This document shows, one piece after another, positions 21,951 through 34,216 of a DNA stretch of 64,000 bases. The position numbers and the translations under genes were made by a program. Within the stretch, counting starts at the first letter, position 1; each line of letters begins with the position of its first letter. The notes beneath the pieces were generated by a model. It was not told the origin of the DNA, searched no databases, and saw only the letters and a list, made by a program, of their open reading frames with translations. The stretch comes from Neopestalotiopsis rosae (Eukaryota; Ascomycota; Sordariomycetes; Amphisphaeriales; Sporocadaceae): NCBI GenBank assembly GCA_023078685.1, contig JALGAS010000003.1:6382317-6446316 (forward strand), read 5' to 3'.

Positions 21951-24352
21951 ACAAACACCAAGCTACTCATTCATTCCCTGGCAGAGGTGATTTTGCTTTA
22001 CTTCTTGGCCCCAATTTACTCCCCTCATGCCAATGACCTCCGCTCCGGCGGCGACCCTGGCAAGCATCCCTCCCATCTACAACTACAAAAATTCTTCACC
22101 CGAAACGGCCATACTTCTGTAACGACTAATACACGGCCATCAATCACGTGACAGAATATAATGAAGTCACTGATCCCAAGGAGGTTATAGATGAATGTAT
22201 GATAAAGGTTTCTATAATGTACGACAATCAAGATTCTCGGATAAAAAGGAGGGCGTATTAATGAGGAACCCTACCACGGTGGTAGTGAACACGACGGTCA
22301 TGGCAGGGGATTTGGGGGCGAACTCGTGGCAATCGGTTCAGAGACGGCCATTCATAGAACAGAGTATATTTGTTAAACTTTGTCCTCGTGGTCACTAGTA
22401 GATGGATGGTATTTCAAAAAATGGAAAGAGGGACATTTTATTACCCCATGGAGAAAAAACTCGTGCGAATTCTGATATCCAACCCGCATGGAGTCGCTTT
22501 CTTCAAGTGCTCTTCTCTCGAATCCGACCGGCAACGAGGAAATCGGTTATTCCAGGAACTGAATCGACTATTAATAACCTTCAGCACGTATTTGCTACAG
22601 AGATAGCTAGTTCGTCATATGGAAGGTATCATATCTCGAGAGGCTCTTTCCTATCTGAATCCAATTAGTCGATCGTATTGAATGATACCGTGCCTTGAAC
22701 AGGCTACCCACGGCTATGATGCTCAGGGGGAGGGCCTGAACATGCTGGGGCAAGCAACAATGTGTATAGGCTCAAAAAGTAAGTCAACAGTCGAAATTTC
22801 GCCCTTCTATCCTTATGCTGGAAAAGAGACAAACCGAGTCGATATCTGATCCTGGTTCATGAGTCGACGTAGAGTTTTCTATAGGAGCATTTTATCACGA
22901 TCACTTGAGGCTGGCGTCTCTTTGGTACAATATCACGAATCCTTGCTGGAACCTGAATTCTGGAATATCGCCTTCTCTGCTGGTTCAGAGAACATACCTT
23001 TTTGGCTTTGGCATGTGCCCGTCCAAGAAACCAAGGCCTTGATAGACTGAGTCCGACAGACCATCCTTTCAAAGTATTGTCACTTCATTATTTCTTGCGT
23101 ATATTGATACATGTGCAAATCAAAGGGTCTAAATTGGATTTTGATGAGTTACACGTGAGAGTTACAATCTTGAAAATTACATAATACAGGTTTGGGTTTG
23201 GCAAAACCTTCTATGCTCGGTTTTTATCAAACCGGCATTTGAAATCCCTGTCAGCGACCGAAGAAAAATTTAAGATAAAGAAGGCAAACCACCATACTGG
23301 CGCCGCCCCTAGAGCGCATCTGGCGAGTCATGGTGTGGACTTTATCTTGATTCAGAGCATTCGTACGCACCGAATCAGGACGGACCGGGAAGAGCAAGGG
23401 GAGAAAAAAAAGTATAGACAATAATCTTAGACAATAACCCGCAAACACTTCCGAATGGTGCGGGTATGCAAGACTGTGCTTCCTTATCTTCAAGAGTTGA
23501 CACGTCTGTTTACACGCCGAGATCGACGCAGAGTGCCACCTTGACTGATGTGCTCCAATTCGCTGCAAGGTCGAGCGCGTTGGCAATCTTGCATATACTT
23601 TAGCTTGCCGCATTACCTATAGGTACTCGTTCTCCCGGAAATGTGGACCCTTTGCACATCCGACGGTGCAGGCAGTTTTGCCATATCGACATCTTACCTA
23701 GGTTATATCTTTGTTGCGCTGGAATTTGAGACGTGTTCAATGGCGACAGTGTGCAGTATATATCCATGTTTGAGCGGCAGCGGGAACATGATTATTGGCG
23801 ACCCAATGTCGCATTGCATACGTTGCTCGAGGCGTATGGTATCAAGATTTGACGGGATTGCGCAATCGGGCTAAAATGGATGGCGGCGCTAGGTAGACGG
23901 CAGGTACCAAGTCTATTTGTTGTGTTGAATAGGCTGTAAGACAGTGAAATCCATGGATCGACCCTGCTTGAGTTTGCTTCTCAAAATTTATTCGCTCGCA
24001 ATATCGGCGCTTGATAGCGACATTGCTGAAATGTGCTGCGTGTGCTGGCGGTGAGAAAGTTGCAAAGGCGCCGGGTCGTCATGCGCAAGGGACACATAAA
24101 AAGACGGTATGCTCCATTGTTGGGCTACCCCGAGTCAGTCCGGCTTGAAAGACTACCCTGAAATCGAGAATATTTCTCTTGCCATTGCCACGAATTTCAC
24201 AGACCATCTGGATCATTTCGACGTTTTCTGGCCCTCTGTTCCCTTTTGTCTTTCTTCCTCCTCCTAATATTAGTGAAGTCCAAGTTTGGTACAGCCGGTC
24301 AGATACCTCGACAATCATATTCCTACGCACAACTATTCAACACACAAGCGTC
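21951..24352. other. Intergenic region, nothing identified
   Basis: About 2.4 kb with only short open stretches and no recognisable protein, RNA gene or repeat. The last 250 bp, with TATTCCTACGC and CAACACACAAGCGTC just before the ATG, is the probable promoter and leader of the UPF0643 gene. Confidence 0.5.
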
Positions 24353-25089
24353 ATGGCAGTCGTGAGAGGATACCCGGGTCAGACCATTGCTCCCAATGTG
24401 TACTCGGAAAAACAGTCGGATATCATTGTTTCAACCGACGCCGTGGAGAACGACGAACTTGGCCATGATGATAAGGACAACTACTTGGTTGTCTCGCCAT
24501 ACACCGAGAAGGAGCATCTGCTCGACCTGAGAACTCTGGACAAGGAAAACGCTCTCTTGGCAAAAGCACTTGTCGAATTCAAGAGCTTGCGCCCGGACTA
24601 CGCCACGGCGCCCTACACCGAGACGTTCAATTGGGACCAGGTCATGGACGAACTGACGCGATTGGTCCGTGAAGACGGTCACGTCTGGAAGGAAACGTCC
24701 TTTTATATCGTCGCTTTCCGGTCGCAAATTCCCCCAACTACAGTATACGCAGAGCTGGGTGTCTTGGATAAGGCAGCGCATGCTGAGGCGACAGCCAGTG
24801 GTGGGTTCCTGAAGTGAGTAGTCGAGTCATGACAGCCCAAATCTATAAAGATACCCACCTATTGACACTATCCAGGTACTGGTTCGGAACACCCGATCAG
24901 GAAGGGAGAAACCTGGCCACATGCGTATGGCGGTCTCAGCAGGACGCCAGGCAAGGAGGAGTCGGGCCAGCACACCGCAAAGCTGCAGGAGCAGCGCGTC
25001 ATTTGTACAGCGAATGGCGTATCGACAGACACCGACTGATTATCCGGGACGATCTAGTGAGCTGGCAGATTGTCGATTGGGCTGATTGA
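24353..25089 (+). CDS. UPF0643 family protein
   Basis: Two exons (24353-24813 and 24876-25089) encode 224 residues. The splice restores FLKYWFG. Family hallmarks run in order: FNWDQVMDELTRL (about 95-107), ETSFYIVAFRSQIP (about 117-130), LDKAAHAEATASGGFLKYWFG (about 138-158), GRNLATCVWRSQQDA, GPAHRKAAGAARHLY, and C-terminal SWQIVDWAD. This set matches the fungal UPF0643 group found also in fission yeast, whose biochemical role is not established. The start at 24353 was chosen because upstream in-frame sequence reads like leader and the conserved protein starts near MAVVRGYPG. A weakly conserved acidic linker fills residues 20-60. Confidence 0.88.
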
Positions 25090-26579
25090 GTAAATGCTGG
25101 CCTAGTAGGCCTAGGAACTGTGTAGTGGGCAGGCATTTGTCTGCATCCGGCGACAGAACCCATCCTGGCAGTCTTGGATGGGCCGCGGGACGAGGGGGGG
25201 CAAGGGCAGGGTATCCGACCGGTGAAGGGTACGTCTCCGGAAGAAGCCCTTGTCCCTTAGCCTTGGTCTGCCTCTCTCTCTCTCTCTCTCTCTCTCATTT
25301 TCATAAAGCTGTGTTTAGCAAGGCGTTCATGGTATAGATAATAAAGTGATGGAGCGGATCCGGATTTGCCGAGCATTGTACTCAGGCGACGCAGAGTGGC
25401 TAGATTGAGTAGACCTTAGAAATAAAGCTTATCGTGGATGGACGCAGACGATGCTCTAAAGTGCTTTGATAACGCAGACGAACTCTTTCGGTCAAGTGTG
25501 TGTGTGCACCTGGATGTCCCACTGCATATAGGCGGCATCTTGCAGCCAGTCAGTTGCTGGCGATAAACGTCAGACCATCACTCGTATGGTTCTGAAGCCG
25601 TAGGGTGAGTCTCTACACGCCAAACTGGGAGCTGTATCTGACGAAAATGATGGTGTGCTAGTGGTCGCATTGCAGCTTAAGGTCAGGAGACGCTCGAGGA
25701 GAAAATGAAGACGGTTGGACCGGCTCCTAGCCGGTCATGTCACGTTAGACAAATAACAGCAAGGAATATGTGTGGTAGCCGCAATGAAGCCGTGTAGCAC
25801 GATTGCAAAATGGCGACGTTTGTGGTGTGAGAAAGGAAGGAAGTCGAATTGCATTGAGGCTCTTTCCAAATGGCACGTCGTTGGAATTTAACTTGATTTC
25901 CGCATATATGGCGTGGGGGTTCGAGTGGGATATTCGCCAATGTCAAGCTCGTCATCGTCAAATGGATCCGCGTGGAGGACCACGGGCGCGGGATGACTTT
26001 TGCACGCTTGCTCGCCATGTGATGCAGATGTTTACAATGGCTTGCTACATGGGACAGCTCGAGCTGATCAAGATATATGGTGTAATACGCAGGTCGGCAC
26101 TTACTGGATCCTTTGCGCTCTTCTCGAAGATTGTATTTGATATCACATTCGGGTGAGATCGACCTTGGAATGTGGCCTACCCGACATCTCAAGCGCTGCG
26201 GAATCTGCATACGCAAGGTACTCAGCGCAGTAAGTATTTCCCGTTCTTCTAGGGAGCTTTAGCGGGTTTCTTGTGCGAGCAAAGGCCGTTAGGATGAAAT
26301 TCTTGGGGACTTCAGGTGTTTGAGGAGGGGCTTTGAGCGCTGAAGTGTAAAGGGCTGCTTCGCCTCCAATCATATCTCGCACTTGGCCCTTCTCGCCGCA
26401 ATTCTCCGCCCCGCCCACAATTCCGCAATTTCACATCAAAACCTTCAACAAAGGATACTGCGACCCCGTCTACGCGTCGCCGAAATAGAGAGGCCACGGC
26501 TTGAGAGAAGGACCGCGCATTCCGACTTCTCCGTACTCAGGTTTCCCGAGCATCACCCAAAAGCCGCATTATCGCAACC
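25090..26579. other. Intergenic region with a CT microsatellite
   Basis: No gene was recognised. Open stretches at 25740-26216 (minus) and 25803-26156 (plus) overlap each other on opposite strands and show no domain. A CT repeat lies at 25272-25296. The final 200 bp is the promoter and leader of eIF3h. Confidence 0.5.
25272..25296. repeat. CT dinucleotide microsatellite
   Basis: About twelve uninterrupted CT units in the 3' flank of the UPF0643 gene. Confidence 0.9.
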
Positions 26580-27812
26580 ATGGCCGACGCTTCAAAGGAC
26601 ACGGGAATCACCTCAGTGCAGGTTGAGGCTCTGGTATGTTCACGGGAAAAATATCTATGCCCCTCATCCGCACATGTCTGTCGGTAGGCCAATATTGACG
26701 TATTTTGGATGTTCTTCTAGGTGGTGATGAAGATTGTCAGACATGCTACCAGCACGTTTCCCACCGTCGCAACCGGTGCCATCGTAGGCTTGGACCAAGG
26801 TGGTCTCCTCAGCATCACCAACACCTTCCCGTTCCCTACCGCCGACGTTGCCCACACCGATGGCGGCTCCCACCAGAATGACGCATCGTCGCTGGCTGCC
26901 GCTGCTCCTCGTGCCAAGTCGAACCTGGTCTACCAGACTGAAATGATCAGACACCTCAAGGAGGTCAACGTCGACGCCAACGGTGTTGGTTTCTACACGA
27001 GCGCCACCATGGGCAACTTTGTCAACCGCAACTTTATCGAGAACCAGTTCCACTACCAGAAGGAGAACGAGAAGAACGTTGCTCTGGTCCACGATGTCAG
27101 CCGCAGCTCACAAGGCGCCTTCAACCTGCGTGCGTTTAAGCTGTCATCGACCTTTATGAGCGCCCTCAAGGAAGACAAGTTCACAACCGAAAGGTCAATA
27201 TCACCGATTTCTCAGCTATACGTCAAATCAAGCTAACATTTCGCGCACAGTCTTCAAAAGTCGAAGCTCAACTTCAAGGACATTCTTGTCGAGATTCCTG
27301 TCACTATTCACAACTCGCACTTGCTGGCCTCTTACATTCACCAGCTTCCCGGTCTTCCCACCAAGGCCGAGGCTGACATGCCCACATCCGTGTCCGATAT
27401 TGAGAAGGCCGAGGTCAAGCTGCCCCTTTACCCTTCTGTCGACACTCTGGATCTTTCTATCGACCCTTTCCTCGAGAAGTCGTGTGATCTGTTGCTCGAC
27501 AGCATAGAGTCGCACTACACTGAGCTCAACAACCACCAGTACTACCAACGTCAACTGGCCCGCGAACAGACCAAGATCACTGCTTGGCAAACAAAGCGCA
27601 AGGCAGAGAACGCAGCCCGTGCTGCAGCAAAACAAGAGCCTCTTCCCGAGGATGAGTGGCAGAGACTGTTCAAGCTGCCCCAGGAGCCTAGCAGGCTGGA
27701 GGGTATGCTGAACGCAAAGCAGGTGGAGCAATACAGCAAGCAGATTGATGGATTCACTGCCAACGTCAGTGCCAAGATGTTTGCAGTCAGAGGAAACTTG
27801 ATGCCCGAGTAA
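26580..27812 (+). CDS. eIF3h: Eukaryotic translation initiation factor 3 subunit H
   Basis: Three exons (26580-26633, 26721-27193, 27251-27812) encode 362 residues, the usual fungal length. Residues about 12-150 form an MPN domain: [44 protein letters not shown], then [21 protein letters not shown]. The HxH zinc residues of deubiquitinating MPN enzymes are absent, as expected for a structural MPN subunit. The C-terminal half is helical, with [24 protein letters not shown] and [21 protein letters not shown]. The protein is part of the cytoplasmic eIF3 complex that binds the 40S ribosome and mRNA during initiation. The first exon codes for 18 residues only. Identification is firm. Confidence 0.95.
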
Positions 27813-29226
27813 TGGGAGTGGTGTGGATGTCTTCACATTAGCAGCAGGAAAGCTTCGGATTGAACGAAGAGAATGAAAAGAAAGTGGTCTGCATCTGGCC
27901 TGGCGTTTGGGGTTTTCGGTTGTGATTGGCTTGTTCATGGTGCAAGCCCATCATGACTTGATTTGAGCTTGGTATCTAGTGTATAGTCGTAGACTCTTGA
28001 AGACTTTGCGAGTCAAGGCTCGTGGCAAGTCATATGAACGTACTCAACATCCATCGTACTTGGTCTCTGCCTTGGGTGATTTGCATAGGAGTGAATTTTT
28101 ACACATCACGCTCAGGATAAGACATGGTATCAGCTGAAACAGAAGTCAATTGGCACCCAACGCGCGTTTACTCGCTTGAAATCCTAATTGTCGGAGGTTT
28201 AACCTGGACGTGGAAATGAAATGTCGGGGCTTTATTGTTCGACCTTCCATGCAGTCAGCCAGCGTGGCCATAAAACGTGTACGTCGCTGACCGATGAATG
28301 ACTGACGAGCTAATCACCCAAGTCCAGGAGGATCTAGTACGAAGTGCGGTCTGTCTACAAAGTACAGTATCTCGAATCAATATTTTACTCGTGCGTTCAG
28401 ATGGAACTATGAGCAATGCTTCCACTACAAATTGGATCTCACAGCACCTTGTCATGAGTCTGTAGGTACGAAGTGACAGGTCAGAACAGGTATACTTGGC
28501 ATAATACCATGCCATGTCTCTCAAGAGTGCCAGACTCACTGCCGAACGTTGAAGTCTCTGTTGGTGGGGCATTGATGTTTGCGTTGCCACGGGCCACAGA
28601 GAAAGAGGGGGTTGAATGGGACTTGATAGCTCGGAGGTGGGATGTTTGGCTTATCGATAGCGGGCGGTGGACGCCGAGATGGATCTGGGATTTGCCAATT
28701 TGTTTCTGACCCACCATTTTCAGCCACTCACATCTCTGATCCGCAGCTCGTTGTCCAGGCTCGGGCAGCGGGACGGGGCCCTGTCAGATCTTTGAGTCTG
28801 TTGGCGCTGGACGCCGAAAAAGATTGGCATGTCTCGAATCCCAATGGGGAGGGGCGCCGCCTCAAAGCGAGGGGTAAAAAATTGAATTATTGCCTTCAGG
28901 GTCCTTTTCTACTTGACCCGTCTCACCTCCTGCCTCCAACCCAATTCACTTTTCCTCCTCCTTCTTTTTTTTTCTCTTCAGCTTTGCTCCAAGTAGGACA
29001 GACTGAAATTGTACGTTATAACCCTCTAAAGCCCTTTCCAATCGCCAATGTGCACATACTGACATCTTTTCTCAGAATTATCACCCGGGTCGCACATATC
29101 ATACACCCCGCACTCTTACATCTTTGACCGCCTCAACACTTCAGTCAGTAAGCATTCAAAAACAACTTCTTTGTTTGGAAAGTTCCATTGCAATTACAGT
29201 CACGGCTAACAGTCTATTCAACAGAA
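27813..29226. promoter_or_regulatory. Intergenic region with SAH hydrolase promoter and leader intron
   Basis: No gene was found between eIF3h and the SAH hydrolase. The promoter side has a C/T-rich tract around 28926-28980, typical of strongly expressed fungal genes. A probable leader intron runs from GTAAGC at 29148 to the CAACAG ending at 29224, with GCTAAC inside, ending two bases before the ATG. This intron is inferred from signals only. Confidence 0.55.
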
Positions 29227-30576
29227 ATGTCTGCTCCCGCCAACAAGTTCAAGGTCGCTGACCTTTCCCTCGCTGCCTTCGGCCGCAAGGAGATCGAGCT
29301 TGCCGAGAATGAGATGCCCGGTCTGATGGCCATCCGCGAGAAGTACGCTGCTGACCAGCCTCTCGCTGGTGCCCGCATCGCCGGTTGCTTGCACATGACC
29401 ATCCAGACCGCCGTTCTCATCGAGACCCTGACTGCTCTCGGTGCCGAGGTCACTTGGTCTTCCTGCAACATCTTCTCTACCCAGGACCACGCTGCCGCTG
29501 CCATTGCCGCTGCCGGTGTCCCCGTCTTTGCCTGGAAGGGCGAGACCGAGGAGGAGTACAACTGGTGCTTGGAGCAGCAGCTCGTTGCCTTCAAGGATGG
29601 CAAGAAGCTCAACCTCATTCTCGACGATGGTGGTGACCTGACCCACCTCGTCCACGACAAGTACCCCGAGCAGCTCAAGGACTGCTACGGTGTTTCTGAG
29701 GAGACCACCACCGGTGTCCACCACCTATACCGCATGCTCAAGAACTCCAAGCTGCTCGTTCCCGCCATCAACGTCAACGACAGTGTCACCAAGAGCAAGT
29801 TCGACAACCTGTACGGTTGCCGTGAGTCGCTTGTCGACGGTATCAAGCGTGCTACTGATGTCATGATTGCTGGCAAGATTGCTGTCGTTGCTGGATTCGG
29901 TGACGTCGGCAAGGGCTGCGCTATGGCCCTGCACGGTATGGGTGCCCGCGTCATTGTTACCGAGGTCGACCCCATCAACGCCCTCCAGGCTGCCATGGCT
30001 GGCTACCAGGTCACTACCATGGAGAAGGCTGCCCCTCTTGGTCAGATCTTTGTCACCACCACTGGCTGCACTGACATCATCGTTGGCGAGCACTTCTCTG
30101 CCATGCCCAACGACGCCATTGTCTGCAACATTGGTCACTTTGACTGCGAGATTGACGTTGCCTGGTTGAAGAAGAACGCTTCCAGCGTCCAGAACATCAA
30201 GCCCCAGGTCGACCGCTTCCTGATGCCCAGCGGCCGCCACATCATCCTCCTGGCTGAGGGTCGTCTGGTCAACTTGGGCTGCGCCACTGGCCACTCTTCC
30301 TTCGTCATGTCCTGCTCCTTTGCCAACCAGGTCCTTGCCCAGATCATGCTGTTCAAGGCTGAGGACAAGGCTTTCGGCGAGAAGCACGTTGCTTTCGCCA
30401 AGGCTGGCAAGCTCGACGTCGGTGTCTACGTCCTCCCCAAGGTCCTCGACGAGGAGGTTGCTCGTCTCCACCTGGCTCACTGCAACGTCGAGCTCAGCAC
30501 CCTCAGCGCCAAGCAGAGCGAGTACCTCTCTCTCCCTGTCGAGGGTCCCTTCAAGGCTGACCACTACCGCTACTAA
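29227..30576 (+). CDS. SAH1: S-adenosyl-L-homocysteine hydrolase
   Basis: An uninterrupted 449-residue coding region, exactly the usual fungal length. It catalyses reversible hydrolysis of S-adenosylhomocysteine to adenosine and homocysteine, removing the product inhibitor of all methyltransferases, in the cytosol as a tetramer with NAD. Seen in sequence: [15 protein letters not shown] (about residues 79-93), the DDGGDLT active-site segment, [13 protein letters not shown], the NAD-binding [10 protein letters not shown] (about 222-231), and the C-terminal KADHYRY that completes the neighbour's NAD site. The ATG at 29227 is the first in frame after the presumed leader intron. Codon use is strongly biased to C-ending codons, far more than in its neighbours, indicating high expression. 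Long open frames on the opposite strand are shadows of that bias. Confidence 0.97.
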   Translation: MSAPANKFKVADLSLAAFGRKEIELAENEMPGLMAIREKYAADQPLAGARIAGCLHMTIQTAVLIETLTALGAEVTWSSCNIFSTQDHAAAAIAAAGVPVFAWKGETEEEYNWCLEQQLVAFKDGKKLNLILDDGGDLTHLVHDKYPEQLKDCYGVSEETTTGVHHLYRMLKNSKLLVPAINVNDSVTKSKFDNLYGCRESLVDGIKRATDVMIAGKIAVVAGFGDVGKGCAMALHGMGARVIVTEVDPINALQAAMAGYQVTTMEKAAPLGQIFVTTTGCTDIIVGEHFSAMPNDAIVCNIGHFDCEIDVAWLKKNASSVQNIKPQVDRFLMPSGRHIILLAEGRLVNLGCATGHSSFVMSCSFANQVLAQIMLFKAEDKAFGEKHVAFAKAGKLDVGVYVLPKVLDEEVARLHLAHCNVELSTLSAKQSEYLSLPVEGPFKADHYRY

Positions 30577-31718
30577 TTTTGCCATTTATTGGCTATTCTG
30601 AGTCTGCTTTTGATAAAGTGGACTGATACATCTTTACGACCTGCAGTCATCTGTCGTTCCTTAGAGGGTGTCAGTTGACGATGTTTCAACAATGCATAAT
30701 GTCCACGGTATATCCGGGATCTAGGACAGGGTAGGGGTTACTCGGGGAATCAAAACAAAAGAAAAGGGCACAATGCTGGGTCACGATTTTCAACAAAACG
30801 GCGTTGGCATAACTTGAATGTTGCATGATGATTCCCCCAAGGCGTTCATTTTCTGTTTGGTAGCGAAAGATCTGATAAGAGCCTGGTCAACCAGGCTGCA
30901 GCTTCATTTGAATGCTGAGTTGGCACTATAGCCATGACCCGTCAACCGGGTCAACAGATAGACAATAGAAAATCATCTGTTGCATATATGTTGTGAATCG
31001 ACTGTCTTTGAATGTCATCCGACAACTGAGGAAAGAGGTCTTTGTGATCCGGTCCCTAGATAGGCGCTGCCTCGACCTGTGCATCACCCGTGCCTTCCGT
31101 GATAATGATCATGATGCTCTTTCCAAGATCTGCGCAGACTACAAATACAATTCGGGTCTTCTTCGTCCGAGCTCCGAGTCCGCCCAGAGAGACCGGCTTT
31201 CCGTCTTCCATCAAAGCATCTCACAGACCGTGACTGTTGACTTCAATCAGGAAGGCTTTTAAAGCTTGAGGCTTCTATCCTCCGCATCTGGAAAACCACG
31301 TTCCCCCGCATTTGGGCCGCTCCCGCAAAGTTATAGTAGACTCAACATACGCCCACCGTCCCGCATCGGCACCCGTAGCGATAACGGCGTCTGCTACTCC
31401 GACATCAGCCAAATATCTGGAAGGTGCGGCATATTTCAAGGTACCTGCCTACTTATGGGGACTCTGCATCAGTCTTCCAATTGCAACCTTCTTATCCACC
31501 AGTCTGCAATCACAGCAAGACTTTGACTCACAACACCCTGGCCTCTATACATAATCTCCGCGGCTAATACCAGCAACCGCTTTGTTCGGGAAAGCCTACT
31601 GGTGATCTATCTACGCTCCTGACAGCGCGACTACACCAACGACGAGGTTTGCCCGTCTTTTCTTTTCTTACAAACTACAGTTTTCTCGCCAGTGTATCCG
31701 CGACACAGTAATCCGACA
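30577..31718. other. Intergenic region, nothing identified
   Basis: 3' flank of the SAH hydrolase and promoter of the dehydrogenase at 31719. Open stretches at 30993-31262 and 31266-31526 do not resemble known proteins and lack splice partners. Confidence 0.5.
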
Positions 31719-32999
31719 ATGAGCAAACCCAAGGTCCTGTTGCTGGGCATTATCGAGCAGTCAGTATAGCATTTCCCCACCTCTCCACGGGAAAGGCGCT
31801 CTGTGGCAGTCTCATGATGCGAGAACTTCCACTGCCCGAGCGAAGATGTTCTCCCGATTGAAACCACGAAAGAATTCCATCTTCCTCTACGTTCCTGCTC
31901 TGTTCTATGATTGTCTTATTGTCCATCCCCGCCATGATCGCCCAACTGCTAACACGGATTACAGCGCCCACGAGGCTTGGACATCGCTCAGCAGCATCGC
32001 CGACCTCGTGACGGCCAAATCCACCACTCGTGCCGAATTCATCAGCGAGTGTAATTCTGGAGCACTCGACGGAGTGGTTGTCGCCTACCGCACTTTTAAC
32101 TCGAACTCGATCACAGGCCCAGTGGACGCAGAGCTCGTGCCGCACTTGCCGTCGTCCCTGCGCTTCATCTGTCACAACGGCGCGGGTTATGACAGCATTG
32201 ATGTTGCGGCATGCACCAAGCGAGGAATCCATGTGTCAAATGCACCCACTGCAGTTGATGACTCCACGGCTGACACAGGTATCTGGCTCATGCTCGGCGC
32301 GCTGCGTAACTTCAACGCCTCACTGCTCAATCTTCGCAAGGGCGAGTGGCGTGGTGGAAAGACGACATCAGTGCCGTCACTGGGACACGACCCCCAAGGA
32401 AAGACGCTTGGAATTCTAGGCATGGGCGGCATTGGCCGCAACATGGCAATCAAGGCTCGCGTCTTTGGCATGCGTATTCTCTATCACAACCGCACTCGCC
32501 TGGATACGGCACTCGAGAAGGAAGTCAATGTTGAATACAGAAGCTTTCAAGATCTGTTGCGGGAGAGTGACGTTTTGAGTCTCAACCTACCCCTGAACGT
32601 AAGTCAAGTTCCCAGGCTCTCTTACAACCACGAAATACTCATGAAATGTTGCAGCCGGCGACACGACACATCATCTCCACCGCACAATTTGAGATGATGA
32701 AGCCAGGTGTGGTGATTGTAAACACCGCTCGAGGTGCCGTAATGGATGAGGCGGCTCTCGTCGCTGCTCTTGACTCTGGCCACGTAGCCTCGGCTGGCCT
32801 CGATGTGTTTGAGAACGAGCCAGAGATCCATCCTGGCCTTCTTGCCAATAAAAATGTGCTTATAGTGCCGCACATGGGAACGTATTCAGTCGAGACGCAG
32901 ACCAAGATGGAAGAGTGGACTATTTCTAACGTCCGCATGTCGCTGCAAGAAGGCAGATTACGCAGCATCGTCCCGGAGCAGAGAAATCTGCAACATTAG
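31719..32999 (+). CDS. D-isomer-specific 2-hydroxyacid dehydrogenase
   Basis: Three exons (31719-31759, 31965-32598, 32655-32999) encode 339 residues. The first intron is 205 bp, with GCTAAC before its acceptor. The family reduces 2-keto acids such as glyoxylate or hydroxypyruvate with NAD(P)H, or the reverse. Visible motifs: NGAGYDSIDVAACTKRGI and SNAPTAVDDSTADTGIWLML of the substrate domain, GILGMGGIGRNMAIKARVFGM (Rossmann GxGxxG, about residues 165-180), ARGAVMDEAAL with the substrate-binding Arg, LDVFENEPEIHPGL with the catalytic Glu, and VPHMGTYSVET with the catalytic His. The full triad is present, so the enzyme should be active. It lies about 1.2 kb upstream of the sugar transporter on the same strand. 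Glyoxylate/hydroxypyruvate reductase is the closest guess; the exact substrate is not readable. Confidence 0.9.
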
Positions 33000-34216
33000 A
33001 CTTACAGTTACTCATTTGTGGAGGATACCATGGGAGCCGATAGAAGCCGGAGACGGAACTTGCACCCCGTCTCCTCTCGATAAATGATACGACCTAGACA
33101 TTGGTCATGACATAAGCGTTGTGCTTTCCCACTACAACAAAAGTTCTTCTTTTCACCTCGTTGAAGGCTTGGCGCCACGTACCATTTGTAGGCAGTCTGA
33201 CCATGATGAGTGCTATCTGCGTTTTTACTTGAAAATTATGTGATAGAATTCGGCACATTCTTAGAAAATTTCGAATGATTTCGTTCATGACGCGTGGCGA
33301 CAGACGTCGCGAAACTTATGCTTACTTGATCTACCGCATCTCCAGGCTGCGTCTCAGAAGCTTTAGCATCAACCTAATCAGAGCTATGTTCTTTCAGCAG
33401 CCTGTAGTCACAGGTAGTCGGTCTTGCATCGAAAACTGACTGTATCTCAAAAACTGCAGATACAGAAACCTGTTTGCTCTCACAAGCCCAAGTAGAGGTG
33501 GGACTGAATGATGACCCGTTATGATTTTCCAAATCCAGCTGGCCTATTGTTAATTCAGACTGTTTGTACCAGGCCATGTACTTTTGTGTATGTATTTCAA
33601 TCAATAAGGGGTATACTTCTCTACCCGCCGTGGCTTTGTGCATACACTATACGTACGCTGCCCAACCTGTCAAAATTAACGGTTACTAGATGTCATCAAC
33701 ATTTAGATAAACTGGGGACCTTGTCAAAGCTTGTTTGCACTGACCTCGCTTATGCCTCTCATTTGAAGTTTGTACTGGGACTCTTGCATCCTGCAGGAGT
33801 GAGCCGTGGGTACGGAATAGGACAATCGTTGGCAGCGATTGACAGGAATGCAAGCGACCGGACTGCAACGAAGCACAAGTGGTGGAATCATGTTACTTGT
33901 AGGCCTAGTCCACCAATAAGAGACATGTCAAGTGAAGGTGGCCTGGTCCAAGTAGTGAGGAGGAGTGGGGAGATCTGGGGATGATCTGGGGTCGAAAGAG
34001 TCTAGACTGGGTTTGGGGGGTTGGAGTTGCATTATCCGTACCACTATCTGGGAATGGTGCCATTATCGAACCCTGAAGGTCTCTCTGGGGTAAGTTGGGG
34101 TAACAGGAACAAATCCCATGATACGACTACCTGGGTATTATATATGATTTCAGATCCATCCTGCTGGGTCGCCTGTCCACATTTTACTCCCCATTCGAAA
34201 TAGTAAACTCGAAAAA
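33000..34216. other. Intergenic region with sugar-permease promoter
   Basis: No gene was identified. The last 260 bp before the permease start is G-rich and contains four matches to the fungal CreA/CRE1 carbon-repressor consensus (annotated separately). Confidence 0.5.
33965..34090 (+). promoter_or_regulatory. Cluster of CreA-type (SYGGRG) sites
   Basis: GTGGGG at 33965-33970 and CTGGGG at 33975-33980, 33986-33991 and 34085-34090 all fit the SYGGRG consensus for the carbon-catabolite repressor CreA/CRE1. They lie about 125-250 bp upstream of the permease ATG. Three occur within 27 bp, the paired arrangement usually needed for repression in vivo. Binding is inferred. Confidence 0.5.

Noticed and set aside
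25740..26216. 158-residue minus and 117-residue plus open frames overlapping each other
   Set aside because: Neither resembles a protein family; mutual overlap suggests chance openness.
27228..27938. 236-residue open frame antisense to eIF3h
   Set aside because: Mirror of the eIF3h third exon, with leucine-rich composition expected from the complement.
29725..30585. 286-residue open frame antisense to SAH hydrolase
   Set aside because: A shadow of strong codon bias in a highly conserved gene on the other strand; no family resemblance.
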